From: Seriola aureovittata
Lineage: Eukaryota; Chordata; Actinopteri; Carangiformes; Carangidae
Assembly (NCBI RefSeq): GCF_021018895.1
Contig: NC_079375.1
Location: 22,574,975-22,638,974, forward strand
DNA: 64,000 nucleotides
Direction of reading: 5' to 3'
Shown: piece by piece, positions 50,320 through 61,327 of the stretch
How the letters are laid out: every line of letters begins with the position of its first letter
Position numbering within the stretch: position 1 is the first letter of the stretch
Notes under the pieces: model-generated
What the model saw: only the letters and a program-made list of their open reading frames with translations
Database searches by the model: none
What the model was told of the DNA's origin: nothing
Translations under genes and position numbers: made by a program

Positions 50320-50322
50320 GTA
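49997..50322. repeat. two (GT)n arrays (49997-50025 and 50268-50322)
   Basis: Opposite in sense to the CA arrays at 48615 and 48925. Confidence 0.88.
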
Positions 50323-50740
50323 AAATATATAAATATATATACTTTGCTTGCCTGGGTTGATGGGGGTGGGGGGAGGGATGGGCAGTATGAAGATGCTCAG
50401 TGTGCTGTTGTGTTTGTGGATTCATCCATTGGTGATTGATTTATTGTGGGGGGGGGGGGGGAAGTAATTTAATCTTTAACCCTCATGCTAACACGGAGCT
50501 AATCTCGATCTTTATCTTAACATTGAATCCGACATGAATTGATCCGTGTGCAGAACTAAACAGGGACAGATTGACCCGCGGTGCTGACGTGTCGTCGTGT
50601 GCAACAACAAGACGACATGTAAAACACCAACACACACTGCCTGACTGAGACGTCATAGAGGTCAGTCACATGTCCTGCTGTCAAAACGGGAATCAACAGG
50701 CAGCGCTGATGATGAATCTTGACATGTGCATCATCTGCTG

Positions 50741-50765
50741 ACACACACACATAGTCACACACATA

Positions 50766-50803
<38 letters not shown>
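50741..50803. repeat. (CA)n microsatellite
   Basis: About 25 units with 'tagt' breaks on the left side. Confidence 0.88.
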
Positions 50804-50805
<2 letters not shown>

Positions 50806-51638
50806 TAGTCAGAATGGACTGGTCTGATGGCTGGCATGGAAATGAAAAAGGAACACAGCCTGTAGCCATTTTACTCCTCTGAGATATACTGTAATGGCCT
50901 GGCTACTGCAGTTACTGGCAACAGGACCCTCCCTGGCTGGATTACACACTTTCCTCCTCTCTCTTTCGTTCACTTTGTATTTCTCCTCCGTCTCTCTGCA
51001 CTTCTTTCTTTCTCTCTCTCTCTCTCTCTCCCTCTCTCCCTCTCTCTGGGCTTATTCTCTTTCTCCATGCCTCCCCTCTCTCTGTGTGCTGCTGCTTGTT
51101 TGTCAGATGATGTATTGCAGGTGCAGCAGCAGTGTGGCTGTAGTTGGACCTTGGAGGATTCTAAAACTCTCTCTCTCTCCCTCTTTTCTCTCTCTTACTT
51201 TCTCTTTGTACCTCACAGACACACACAGGCTTGTCTGTGGGCTCTGTGTCTGTTTATGTACCAGTGGATGTAGCAGTATTTGAGGTCTGTAGCTGAGATC
51301 AGACTGTGGCTTTATTGAATAATCCACTGACCCGGCCATCGATCCTTACATCTCTCTCTGTTTTTTTCTTCTTCTTCTTCTTCTCTGCTTCTCCTCCTCA
51401 GCGGGGCTGCAGTATCAGTCATCTTTTAGAAAGCAGCCCTGCCCACAGTGTTCTCCCTGTCACAATGATAAACTGCTTTTTACCAAAGCAGGAGCAAAGA
51501 AAAAGTTTGGCCTACGATAATGTGAATTTATGGATCAATGACATCAAATGGTTTTGAGCAGATGGAGGTTGCTAATTTAAAGATTTGCATTTTATCTCTT
51601 AATATATATGTGTGTGTGTGTGTGTGTGTCCATTCCAG

Positions 51639-51714
51639 GGACTTGGCGGTTATTGTGGCATCCATTGCATACAACACCTGGTTCACCAAGCTGTACTGCA
51701 AAGACATGCGCATT
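51639..51714 (+). CDS. carmil3: carmil3 coding exon 9 (residues 210-234)
   Basis: The acceptor ccattccag|G completes Arg209. The exon reads DLAVIVASIAYNTWFTKLYC then KDMRI, ending ATT|gtaact. 'AYN(T/Q)WFTKLYCKD' is a hallmark of CARMIL3. It begins the regular LRR solenoid. The donor gtaact is weaker than the gtgag-type donors of most exons here. A (GT)n run of about 20 bp lies just upstream of the acceptor. Confidence 0.94.
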
Positions 51715-52784
51715 GTAACTATCTGTTTTATCTTACTTACTTGTAAACCTTTTTGCCAGATGTAGACTATCAATCACTTTTCTTTGTTTAGTTTTCTTCT
51801 CTTATGTTTTCTCTGCCTGCCTGAATGTTATTAGAATACCTTTGTTTGTTTGTATTGACTTCTGTCCTGATGTGTTTAAAAAAAATCATGGTTGTAGCAT
51901 CTGTTTGCATTTTCTAAGTCAACAAGTCATAAATACTAAATGAATATCAAGTTAAAAAAAGCAAGCTCAAAAGAGGACACAGAGTCAAGTTACCCTCTGC
52001 AAAGTTTTATGTACCTATTTAAGATGATGTGAATCTTTATTAAATATTCATAATGTGCATTAGAGTTAGTGATATCCATTTGATGTGAACTACATGGAAA
52101 CAGTCTTCAAAAAGTCACACAGATAAATATAGTTTGAAAGGCATGAGATTCAATATATCGATCGTTAAAGCCCCTCAATACATGTTCTGAATTTTAAAGG
52201 TGCTCTGTGGAATTTTCTTGTAAACAAACTAAAGTTACATTTATATTTGATGTTACCCATCAAAACACATTGTGTGTGTCCTTGAACTCAAACAAAGAGA
52301 CAAATGCATTTCCTTCGTCATGAAACATTTGCAAAGCTGATTTTAGTTTTGATATTTTAAATCTGGCGCTGTGTACACAGTATAAGTGTTTATGCGCCCT
52401 TGTGTGCACGATACAAACAAATATACAAATATACATGATACAAATCAGTTAGAGGTAAAATTTTGAAATAAAGAAACCTTTGTTATTAAGATTTATGGTA
52501 GTCTAACACAAAGAAAATGCACGACTGGCATCAGAATTTTTGAAGTTTTTGTTTATTTTTGTATCTGAAATCAAGCTCTGGGAGGCAAGTGAGTTTAGAG
52601 CAATTTCATAAAACTCCTCTAATAGTGTAAAATCTACAGTCCCTTTATCAGAGCTTATTTATAAATGGCCTAATCCTACGACTGTGAAGTCCTGTTGGTT
52701 GTAGTTCACTTTCTCTGCCTTGATTCTTCCATTTGAGCTGGAAACATTCAGTCAGAAGTTCATGTGTTACTTGTTTTCCGTCAG

Positions 52785-52873
52785 GGGTCGGAGGTGGTGG
52801 ATCAAGTTCTTCACACAGTCAGCAAGTCCAACAGTCTGGAGGAGCTCACTCTGGAGAATGCAGGACTCAAATC
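52785..52873 (+). CDS. carmil3: carmil3 coding exon 10 (residues 235-263)
   Basis: The acceptor ttttccgtcag| leads into GSEVVDQVLHTVSKSNSLEE and LTLENAGLK; the exon stops two bases into a Ser codon at TC|gtaggt. It encodes one LRR (LEELTLENAGL = LxxLxLxxxxL). 'GSEV..QVLHT(V/L)SKS' is shared with CARMIL3. Confidence 0.94.
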
Positions 52874-54106
52874 GTAGGTTCCCTTTCTCCTATCTTCATC
52901 ATCATCATCATCACCAGCCCTGCCTGTCACCTCCCTTTGTATGATCTAATTTTCTCCCCCTTTCTTCTCCCCACGCCGTCACCTGTCAAACACTTCTCCA
53001 CCTCTCCTACTTTGCCCTTTTCCTTTCTAGTCCGTCTCCTCTTCCCCTTTGCTTGTATCCTATCTTTTCACTTCCATCTCTCTCATCTCACCTCTTCACC
53101 TTAGCTTTTCTCACCTCTCCACTTGTCCTCACCCTCCCACTCCTCTTCACCTCCTCTGCTGTCTTGACCTTTCCAATTCTGTCTCTCCTCCTCTTTCTTT
53201 CCCTCTCACCTCTCTTAACCTCCACTCTTTCATCCAATAAAGTGCCAATAAAGATCCCTCTGTCTGCCGCTGGCAGGTGTATTGTTTCTCCACTGAAACA
53301 TTAGTGAGATTTTGGGCTTTACCTGGAAAGACATTTCACCCTCTATTCAGGGCTGGTATCATTTAGCAGAGTAGTTTCCTTATTAAGTATTAATTGAGAT
53401 GAATTGTCTGCCTCGGGGCAAGATGATTTACTGCACCATAATGATGAAGTTACCAAGTTTTTAAACATTCCCTGTATTAAATCACTTCCAATAGAGCGGG
53501 CGATTTTTATTAGAGGCGATCCACAAGCACTGCACCAAACCAATCAACCGCTGAATCCACAAGTATGATATACTCAGAGAGATAGGATACTCCTACTACT
53601 AAACAGTGTATGACTTTAAAGGCTACCTCTGAATATACTCTGATATGTGATTTTTAAATACTCAAAATAAATGTAAGCTTGAAACGGGATTCTTGGGCAC
53701 AAAAATGAAAGTATAGCACCGTAAAAGAAGTAGAAGTGAGTTATAGCCTTGTCAGCAAGCTGTTGCCTTTTTATGCATCCAGCAGTCTGAAGCAACTTTG
53801 GCATTCATCTTCAGTTAAGGATTCTGGCCAACAGATGAGTAAGGATTTGAATATTTACTCTGCTTTTTAGATCTGTTTTGGTTTTCACCAACTCCTGAGG
53901 GAAATAACTGACACTGTAAAGGCTTAATTATTTATATTCACTAGCTAGTTTCTCATTCTGTAATTTTGCTGCTTGGTGCTGGGGCAGGTAACACACAGTG
54001 GGTTTATTAGAGCCAAATTATTATTTAATTCAGGAAAAAATCTTTTAAATGAAATCTAAAGAATAACTGATTAATGATTGAGAATCTGATCAGGCTGGCA
54101 ACGATT

Positions 54107-54655
54107 TAAAGGTCCCATATTGTATAAAGTTAGATGTCCATGTGTTGTTTGACTATAAAGCAGGTCTAGCTTTTATATTAACACTGTGAAAGTATCAAAG
54201 CCTCAGTGCACAGAGAAACCCACACAGCCTGTATTCAGAAACTGAACCTTAAAACCAGCCGTCAGGACTTCTGTAACTTTGTGATGTCACAACTAACGTC
54301 ACCGCCCTCAGCCATGCCCCAAGCCCCGCCCACCTGGACCCACCATCCAGCCTTACAGGATTTGGTTTTTCTGAGTGTTTTAACTGAAATCTGCTATATT
54401 TTTATTCAATCGCTCAGAAAACAGTCAGCCAATCAGAGGAGAGGCTCAGAGCCTCTCCTCTGATTGGCTGACTGGCCTGTTGTTACTAGAGCTCCAGAGA
54501 GAAGCCCGAGAGAGGAGATGTAAAACTACATTGAGGTGGTTTTTGGTGCTTAAAACCACAAATATATCCATATACAAATAGATCCGTATATATGTATATA
54601 TAATATGGATCAACACTTTAAATGAAACACAGAAGTGTAAAATACGGGACCTTTA
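54107..54655. mobile_element. 'aggtccc' MITE (hAT-like), complete copy C
   Basis: Ends 'taaaggtcccatattgta' and 'aaaatacgggacctttaa' are inverted copies with few mismatches. The 549-bp interior has no transposase and includes a near-perfect palindrome at 54422-54474. Two shortened relatives lie at 18284 and 36797, so the family has moved repeatedly in this genome. hAT affiliation is inferred from end shape; I could not define a clear 8-bp target duplication. Confidence 0.82.
54422..54474. repeat. perfect 26-bp-arm palindrome inside the MITE
   Basis: Arms 54422-54447 and 54449-54474 are exact reverse complements around a single central A; each arm contains the CCAAT-box word 'gccaatcag'. Confidence 0.92.
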
Positions 54656-55044
54656 ATGGCGTGACTTGCTGCTTCAGACACATTGGGGTCGATACCAGAA
54701 AAGTATGAAAGTTCCCCACCCAGCCCTTCTCCCTCCCCTCATTTCTGACCATACAGTAGGTGACTGTTAACAAAAACTAATCTTTTACTGTCATTTATGA
54801 TTTAAATGCATTTCCTCTACATTTTACCTTTACAGCAAAACGTAATTCAGATTGATTTAAATTTCTGCACAGTGACAATAAAACGTACACCCGTCACTAA
54901 GATATGTAGTTTTATTTATTTTATCAGATGCATTAAGGTGAATTAGGGAAATGTGTCCGGCAGATTTACTCAGTCCTGCAGACCAGCATTGAATTAGCAA
55001 TTCTATAGAAAGCTCAATTTTCCTTTTTAACATTTTGTCTCCAG

Positions 55045-55139
55045 GGATTTTCCGCAGAAGATGGCGTCGGCTCTGTCGGAGAACCCAGCCTCTGTGATTC
55101 ACTCTCTCAACCTGGCTCATAACACACTAGACAACCAAG
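55045..55139 (+). CDS. carmil3: carmil3 coding exon 11 (residues 265-295)
   Basis: The acceptor tgtctccag|G completes Ser264. The exon reads DFPQKMASALSENPASVIHS, then LNLAHNTLDNQ, and one base of a Gly codon remains at G|gtactg. It is one LRR with the consensus IHSLNLAHNTL, and the next repeat starts at the split Gly. The donor gtactg is non-consensus at positions +3 and +5, so this is one of the weaker sites in the gene. Confidence 0.92.
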
Positions 55140-56344
55140 GTACTGGCCTGGACTCTCTCTGAATTCCTTCTCCCTCCTACTGCTGTCTCTCTGAGGGAAC
55201 CTCCGATTGTTCTTTTGCTTTTTATTTGGTTGCAGCTTTTGTTTGCTTTCAAAGAATTCAAAATCAATCCCTGTCCCCACAGAAGCCTCATTATCTGTTT
55301 CTCTTTCAAGTTATATGTCTATGACGGGTCCTCCTCTTTGGAGAAATGCTTTTATATTTCAGTCTCGCCCACAACTTGCCACACAAACTGAGCCTCTTGT
55401 GTTTCTCTCTCTCTCTCTCTCTCTCCCTCTCACACACACACACACTTATAGAGAAATGCAATTTTCAATTGTGTCTGCCTCAGTCACTGTTGATATATAT
55501 TAACCACTATACACCTTTCTGCGCTGAGTGAGTGAGTGAATGAGTGGGTAAGTGTGTGTGTATATGTGTGTGTCAGGGTCAGGCTGTGCTTGCATGCAAA
55601 TATCACTCATTAGCTAATTTCTGTCCTCCTGTCTGACACATGTCACTTCCACTCACTTCAATGAATTCTATGTGCTCACACTTGCCACCCTCTCTTTATG
55701 TATGTGTGTGTTCATGTGTGTGTTTCTGTGTGTACTGACAGTGTGTCCACTTACTTTATTGTAATTGGAGAGAAAGAAAAAGCACTGCCGCCTTAACTTC
55801 CACCATAATAGTGATAAAAAAACCCTGTAATAACAATAAGAATGACCTTCAGTGCTGTGCCTGTTTAGTTACAATGTGTTTTCTTACTTTTCTTTGCCTT
55901 TCAAAGTAAGAGCTCTGTACATGAATACATTAATAGAAGCTGAGAAAGCCAGGAAAATGCAGGAACCAGGAAACGAGGTTTGGCGTTACAATGAATTCCA
56001 TTTTTAATAAAGCGGAGCCTTTCATATTATCATCATGGCTGCAGTTTCTTTAATCAAATGGCTGAGCTGAAAGTACGTTACGTAATCCAGCCTGGCATAT
56101 GGTATTCATATGGGTTTGTCTCTGCACTGGGTATGTGGGAGAAAGTGAGATTGTGAAGTATGATGGTATTATGTTCTTGTAGCTGTAGCAGGCTATGCAT
56201 GTGGGTTATAAGTGTGTTTAGTGTCTGTGTATGTTTTGAAGGAGGTGAATTTGCCACAGAGCATTTCATTGTTATGTGACAAAGCTGTGTGTGGGCTGAT
56301 TTACTGTCGTAGTCATAACTCTTCAGCAGGGGATGGGTGTAGTG

Positions 56345-56580
56345 CTGTAAGCATCAATTATTTTCATTGTAGATTAATCTGTCGGTTATTTTCTTGATTA
56401 AGTGATTTCAGCATTTGGTTCTTTAAATAACAGAAAACAATACAAAATGTCCATCAACATGTCCCAACATAGTCTTCAAATTGCTCATTTTATCCAACTA
56501 ATATTCCAAAATCCAACGGTTTCACTTCACAAAACCAGCAAAAATTCACATTTGATTGGTTGGAATTAATATTAATTATT
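56345..56580. repeat. fish dispersed repeat, second copy of the 25235 family
   Basis: 'attttcattgtagattaatc', 'tcggttattttcttgatta' and 'aaatgtccatcaacatgtcc' are the conserved words. It ends about 75 bp before exon 12. Confidence 0.5.
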
Positions 56581-56654
56581 CATTTTGGCTTTAGATAGGT
56601 AGATATGTGTGATTAAATTAAGCTTTTATTTTTTCTCCTCTCCTCTCATACCAG

Positions 56655-56741
56655 GAGTCTCCAACCTGATTCAACAGGTGTGTCGCCTCAACAAGGGACT
56701 GCGCCTCCTCAACCTCTCAAAGACCTCCCTGTCCTCCAAGG
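56655..56741 (+). CDS. carmil3: carmil3 coding exon 12 (residues 297-324)
   Basis: The acceptor ctcataccag|GA completes Gly296. The exon reads VSNLIQQVCRLNKGLRLLNL then SKTSLSSK, with one base of Gly325 at G|gtagga. It encodes a further LRR (LRLLNLSKTSLSSKG). The (S/A)KT(S/A)(L/I)S pattern is shared across all CARMIL paralogues. Confidence 0.92.
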
Positions 56742-57992
56742 GTAGGAGTTGCTCCTCTGAGACACAGCAGCCCCTAGTGGCTGACACTTCACACAAACAC
56801 ACACACACACAATAAATGTTCAATTAAATTTTGGAGCTGGTGCAAAACTGTGTGTCTTGCTCAAAGACGCCTCAGCAGAGTGGAAGCTTGCTGTAAAAAG
56901 TCTCACAAACCACAATGCTGCCACATATGCAGTTTCGTTTGGGCTGGCATTTCCTCACACAGATCAACACACCCGTGCATGTACAGTAGGATCCATCTAC
57001 CACATGATAATCAGGCCAGAATCATAAGTAGTTGATCTGTTTTCCCCCTAAAATCCTACAAAGGCATTAGTGCAGTGTCCCAGTTCTGTTGCTTTTATCC
57101 TGCAGAGTAGCGCCATCCTGCAGCATTACAGCAGATTCAAAAGATAACATTGATACAGATGTAAATCCATACATTAACAGCCTTATCCTTATGGTATTTT
57201 GATCATTATAACATATTTCAATGCATTTTTTAATTCTTTTTATAGCATTAATGGGTTATGATTATTTTTATCTGATTTAGCTTATATGAGTTGCAGAAGA
57301 GTAGTATGCTGCCCTCCGAAGGCAAAAGACACAAATTTGGTCAAAACTGAGTGAAAGAACTAATTCTGAATTTCTGATATCTGGTCTATGTTTACCATAT
57401 GAAAAACTTTTATGCCACGGAAGATTAAATTTGTGAAACGGCATATAAAATTAGCAGTAACTACATAAATAAGCTAGAAAACAAACCACAGTAACTGCAC
57501 TCTGGTTTGGTAGTAACGTTGAGGGAAAATAAACCCAGCTAAAGCTAACTAGCATAGCAGAGTAGAGGTAACTATTGTACCATTTGATGCTAGTGGATGC
57601 TAGCTATTTGCTTGCATATTAATAGCAGACAGACATAGCTAAACAGGGATTCATTATTTACCCAGAACTATGGGCTGTGAATAATGAAAAAAGTTTACTT
57701 TCTTAAATAGTTTATAGTTAAAGCGGATAAGAAAACTGAAAGATAACGTTCTGTTTAGATTATCTAAAGGTAGTATCATCTTTCTTCTAGTTGTGGTGTT
57801 GGTTCATCAGTATGTTGGGGGGGGGGGTTCTCTCTGTTACTTTTTCTGACCAGCTTGAAAACACTAAACCCTTGTATCTCAACTCCTCTGCCTCTGCAGT
57901 TACTGCTCTCTGCCTTTGTTGGGCAGCATGGATGAGGAGGATTTGAATGTAATTATAAGGCTGAAAGTTGGTGTTATACTCTGCTTCTGCAG

Positions 57993-59964
57993 CCTTATGT
58001 TAGATTTTTGTTTTTCCCCCTTCATTCTACACTCAATACTCCATAATGACAGTGTGAAAACATTTTAGAAATATTTGCAAATGTATTAAAAAAGAGAAAC
58101 TGGAATATCACATTGATATAGATATTCAGATCCTTTGCAATGAGCTCAGGAGCTTCCCATTTCTCTTGATCATCTTTGAGATGTTTCTACACCTTGATTG
58201 GGCATGATTTGTAAGGGCAAACACATCAGTCTAAAGTCTCACAGCTGACACTGCATATCAGAGTGAAAACCAAGCCATGGGGTCAAAAGACCTGCCTGCA
58301 GAGCTCACAGACAGGTTTCTGTTGAGGTGCAAATCTGGTGAAGGACACAAGAAAAAATTCTGCTGCACTGAAGCAGAGCCTTGTTCCATACTACCTTCTT
58401 TAATGGAGGTAGTATGGAACAACCAGGAGCCTTCCAGAAGCTGGCTGCACAGCCAAACTGAGCAATCGAGGAGAAGGGCCTTGGTGGTCACTGTGGCTGA
58501 GCTGCAGAGATCCTGTGTGGAGATGGAGAAACTTGAATTGTTTGGCCTCAATTCTAAACATCATGTCTGGAGAAAACCTGGCACCGCCTCATCTCCTGCC
58601 CAGCACCATCCCTACGGTGAAGCATGATGGTGGCAGCATCTGCTGTGGGGGGGCGTTTTTCAGCAGCAGGTTTGACAGATTTGACAAGATACACTTTATT
58701 GTCCCCACGGGAAAATGTGTCTTTGTACTCACACGTAACTGCCTCCATAGTAATGTAAAACAAATAACAAACAACATATAAACGAAGCGGCACATACTGT
58801 AGCAAATCATTGCCACAAATTACACATTACACACACTGTGTGTGTAATATCACACATATTGCACATATTACACAACCAGTGATAAAGTGATAAGAACACC
58901 ATGAAGCTAGCGCACAACCCCTGCAGCATCAGGCAGCATTATTTAAAATTTTAATTGAGGTTGGCACAAATGAGTTTTTAAAACAGTCGGGTTTACATTG
59001 TGGTTCTCTGTATCGTCTGCCAGAGGGAAGAGCTCTTACTCATGGAAAACATCAGATGGGTCGGACAATATTCTCTGTGCTTGCCCGAGTACAGGCTCCT
59101 TTTATATAGTTATCTTATTGGAAGGACTGGTTCATCTCTCCCCATAACCTTCACTGCATGCTGAACCAGACAGCAAGCTTTTAAGTGTACACTGAGATTG
59201 CTTTAGCATGATGACATCCCATAGCTGACTGCTCCCTAATACAGCCTGGTAGAATAAGAACATATTCCTCTGTTCCACCGCTGTACACCCTGAGTCTGAG
59301 TAGGAAGTATAATCACATCATCATGTATAACCACTGGACTGCGATCCCCCTCTGACCTGGGGTCCAGAACCCTCTCCTCGGTTTTTCTCACATTTAGAAT
59401 GAGATGGTTGGTATCACACCACTGCACAGAGCTCTCTGCAGAGGGAAAGCTTTACACATATATCCTTAATGAAAACCTGATCCAGAGTGCTCGGGACTTC
59501 AGACTGGGCTTCACAGTCAACAGGACAAAGATCCTATATGCACAGAGCCAAGGCAACGCAAGAGTGGCTTAGGCCCAACTCTGTGACTCTCTTTGAGTGG
59601 CCCAGTCAGAGCCCCGACTTGAACCCAGCCGAACATCTCTGGAGACGGTCCCCAACCGAACCAGACAGAGCCTAAGAGGATCTGCAGAGAAGAGTGGCAG
59701 AAAATTCCCCCAAATCCAGGTGTGCAAAGCTGTTTGAGTCATACCCAAGAAAATTGAAGGGTGTAGTTTCGTTCAAAGATGCTTCAACTAAGTCCCAGAG
59801 CAAGGTGTCTGAATACTTTTATCAATGTGATGTTTCAGTTTTTCCTTTTTGTTTTTGTTCTGTTTTCACTTTGTGAAAATGTAGATTGATGAGGGAGAAG
59901 GGAAAAAAACGAAAAGCTGCAACAAAAAGTGAAGTGGTCTGAACACTCTCTGAATGCACTGCAT
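57993..59964 (+). mobile_element. Tc1-like transposon relic, split by a LINE fragment
   Basis: Left part: 'caatactccataatgacagt' and 'actggaatatcacattgata' at the TIR side. Right part: 'gtctgaatacttttatcaat', 'tgtagattgatgaggg' and the end 'tctgaatgcactg'. Between them on the + strand are two transposase pieces: LFGLNSKHHVWRKPGTA with GGGSI nearby (58530-58650), and [16 protein letters not shown] (about 59590-59645), the latter around the family's DDE-region Asp-Leu-Asn-Pro motif. Frameshifts and stops break the frame, so it cannot make active transposase. The outermost left 50 bp or so seems missing. Confidence 0.85.
58672..59440 (-). mobile_element. 3' end of a LINE retrotransposon inserted in the Tc1 relic
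   Basis: On the minus strand, 59427-59236 reads MQWCDTNHLILNVRKTEE and then DPRSEGDRSPVVI, which matches the end of the reverse-transcriptase region of L2/CR1-type fish LINEs (WC..N.L.LN..KT.E). Further down come LPSGRRYREPQCK and KNSFVPTSIKILN, the usual C-terminal motif. The 3' end lies at the left ('gatacactttattgtcccca' on the + strand). Stops are present, and the 5' part is absent, as in most LINE copies. Confidence 0.75.
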
Positions 59965-60303
59965 ATATTTGCCACAGACAATGACCTTCGTACCCTGCCA
60001 GTCTATGTTATGAATGGGAAAACCACAAGAGGTGTGATTTTTACAAAGGCAGTGATTCGGCGAGGAATGCAGTGATGGTGCTGACCTTGAATGGGTGGGT
60101 GCTGGTATGACTTTGCAGGGGCTGGGCATTCTTTGTTGAATATTTATAGATCCATCTCTCTCTCTCTCTCTCGCTCTCTCTCTCTCTCCCCCCGTTCACT
60201 CCCCTCCCTCTGTCTTCTGTCTCTAAAACACCTACACATATGCCGACACAAGCACGTACACACACAGGCAAGATACATCTTGCATGTTTTCACACCTCCT
60301 GCT

Positions 60304-60306
<3 letters not shown>

Positions 60307-60347
<41 letters not shown>
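60307..60347. repeat. (CA)n microsatellite
   Basis: About 20 units. Confidence 0.9.
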
Positions 60348-60349
<2 letters not shown>

Positions 60350-61190
60350 ACACTGTCACACAGACCGGATGGCTTCGAAAAAAGTCTCCACTTTCAGAAG
60401 AATCGAGCAGCTGATAGATACATGTAGGGGGAGGGAGGGGAGGGGAGGGTAGGGGGGGAGGATTAGACACCCTGTCCCCTCTTCCCCTCATTTCGCTCCT
60501 AATCGCTACAAATAAGGGATGAAGAGCTTAGTGCCTTGCCAGCTTCAGAGCGGCACATGCGGGAGCTGGCTCCCAGTTCTAAAGAACAGGGAGAAACGCA
60601 CTTCCTGCAACTGCTGGCTGTAATGGAGGACATATGGTAGAGTGAACAGCACGCAGAGTAATGGCGGTTGTTAGACTTTTTGTTTTACTCGTCGCTGCTG
60701 ATAGATGTTCCTCCCGTGTTGTTGTTGTTGTCGTTGGGTCTATATTTAATCCTCGGCTTGCCGCGGCGTGCTGTGCTTTGCGTCAGTGTTGCAGGGTGAG
60801 GATTTTAATGAGGGGCTCCTTCAGGCCCGTGGGTGTAATTGCGAAGTGATCTGATTTGAGAAAATGGGTTTTCTTTTTTTGTTTTTGCATTTCAGGGGGT
60901 GCACTCGGATCCTGGGATAGGCGGAAAAAACGTTTCTGGCTTCCTCCAAAAAGCTCTTCTCACACTAGCCTGAGCTCACCAGTCTCTCCGCAATTATATT
61001 TGTACCACAGAGCCTGCTCACCCTCCTCCATTATGTAGTTTTGTATTCATTAGTCGCTAATAAGTCACGTCCAGAGCAATAAATTGTCCCACTGAAAAAA
61101 ACAGGCTGATTATAAGGTGATTAAATGACTCAAGGATGAATATAACTTGTTTTGTTCTTCCTCCTCTGTCGCCCCCCCCCCCCCATTTAG

Positions 61191-61300
61191 GTGTTGTGTC
61201 TCTGTCGCAGGCGTTATGTTCAAGTGATGACTACTCCAACTCTCTGCTGCACCTGGACCTGAGCAAAAACCCCGGGGTTCTGTCCGGAGAGGACGCCACA
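61191..61300 (+). CDS. carmil3: carmil3 coding exon 13 (residues 326-361)
   Basis: The acceptor ccccatttag|GT, after a C-only run, completes Gly325. The exon reads VVSLSQALCSSDDYSNSLLH, LDLSKNPGVLSG and EDAT, ending ACA|gtgagg in phase 0. The LRR core LLHLDLSKNPGVL closely matches LRYLDLSKNPGLL in CARMIL3. The short SSDDYSN loop is variable between species. It is followed by a 2.3-kb intron made almost wholly of transposon. Confidence 0.93.
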
Positions 61301-61327
61301 GTGAGGAACACACATTCAAAAACACAG

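Larger units (their letters stand above)
46286..51638 (+). other. carmil3: carmil3 intron 8 (5.4 kb)
   Basis: Rich in CA/GT arrays (46419, 48615, 48925, 49998, 50268, 50741), with a G-run at 50447, CT runs at about 51010-51055, and repeat fragments at 49480-49885. No extra exon found. Confidence 0.75.
51715..55044 (+). other. carmil3: carmil3 introns 9 and 10 (around exon 10)
   Basis: Intron 9 (51715-52784) shows nothing recognisable. Intron 10 (52874-55044) starts with a pyrimidine-rich half kilobase (52880-53240) and contains the complete 'aggtccc' MITE at 54107. Confidence 0.75.
56742..61190 (+). other. carmil3: carmil3 intron 12
   Basis: Holds the LINE-split Tc1 relic (57993-59964), a G-run (57819-57828), a CT run (about 60150-60190) and (CA)n at 60307-60347. 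60650-60850 is GC-richer with a 'gttgttgttgt' run but no exon signals I trust. Confidence 0.75.
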
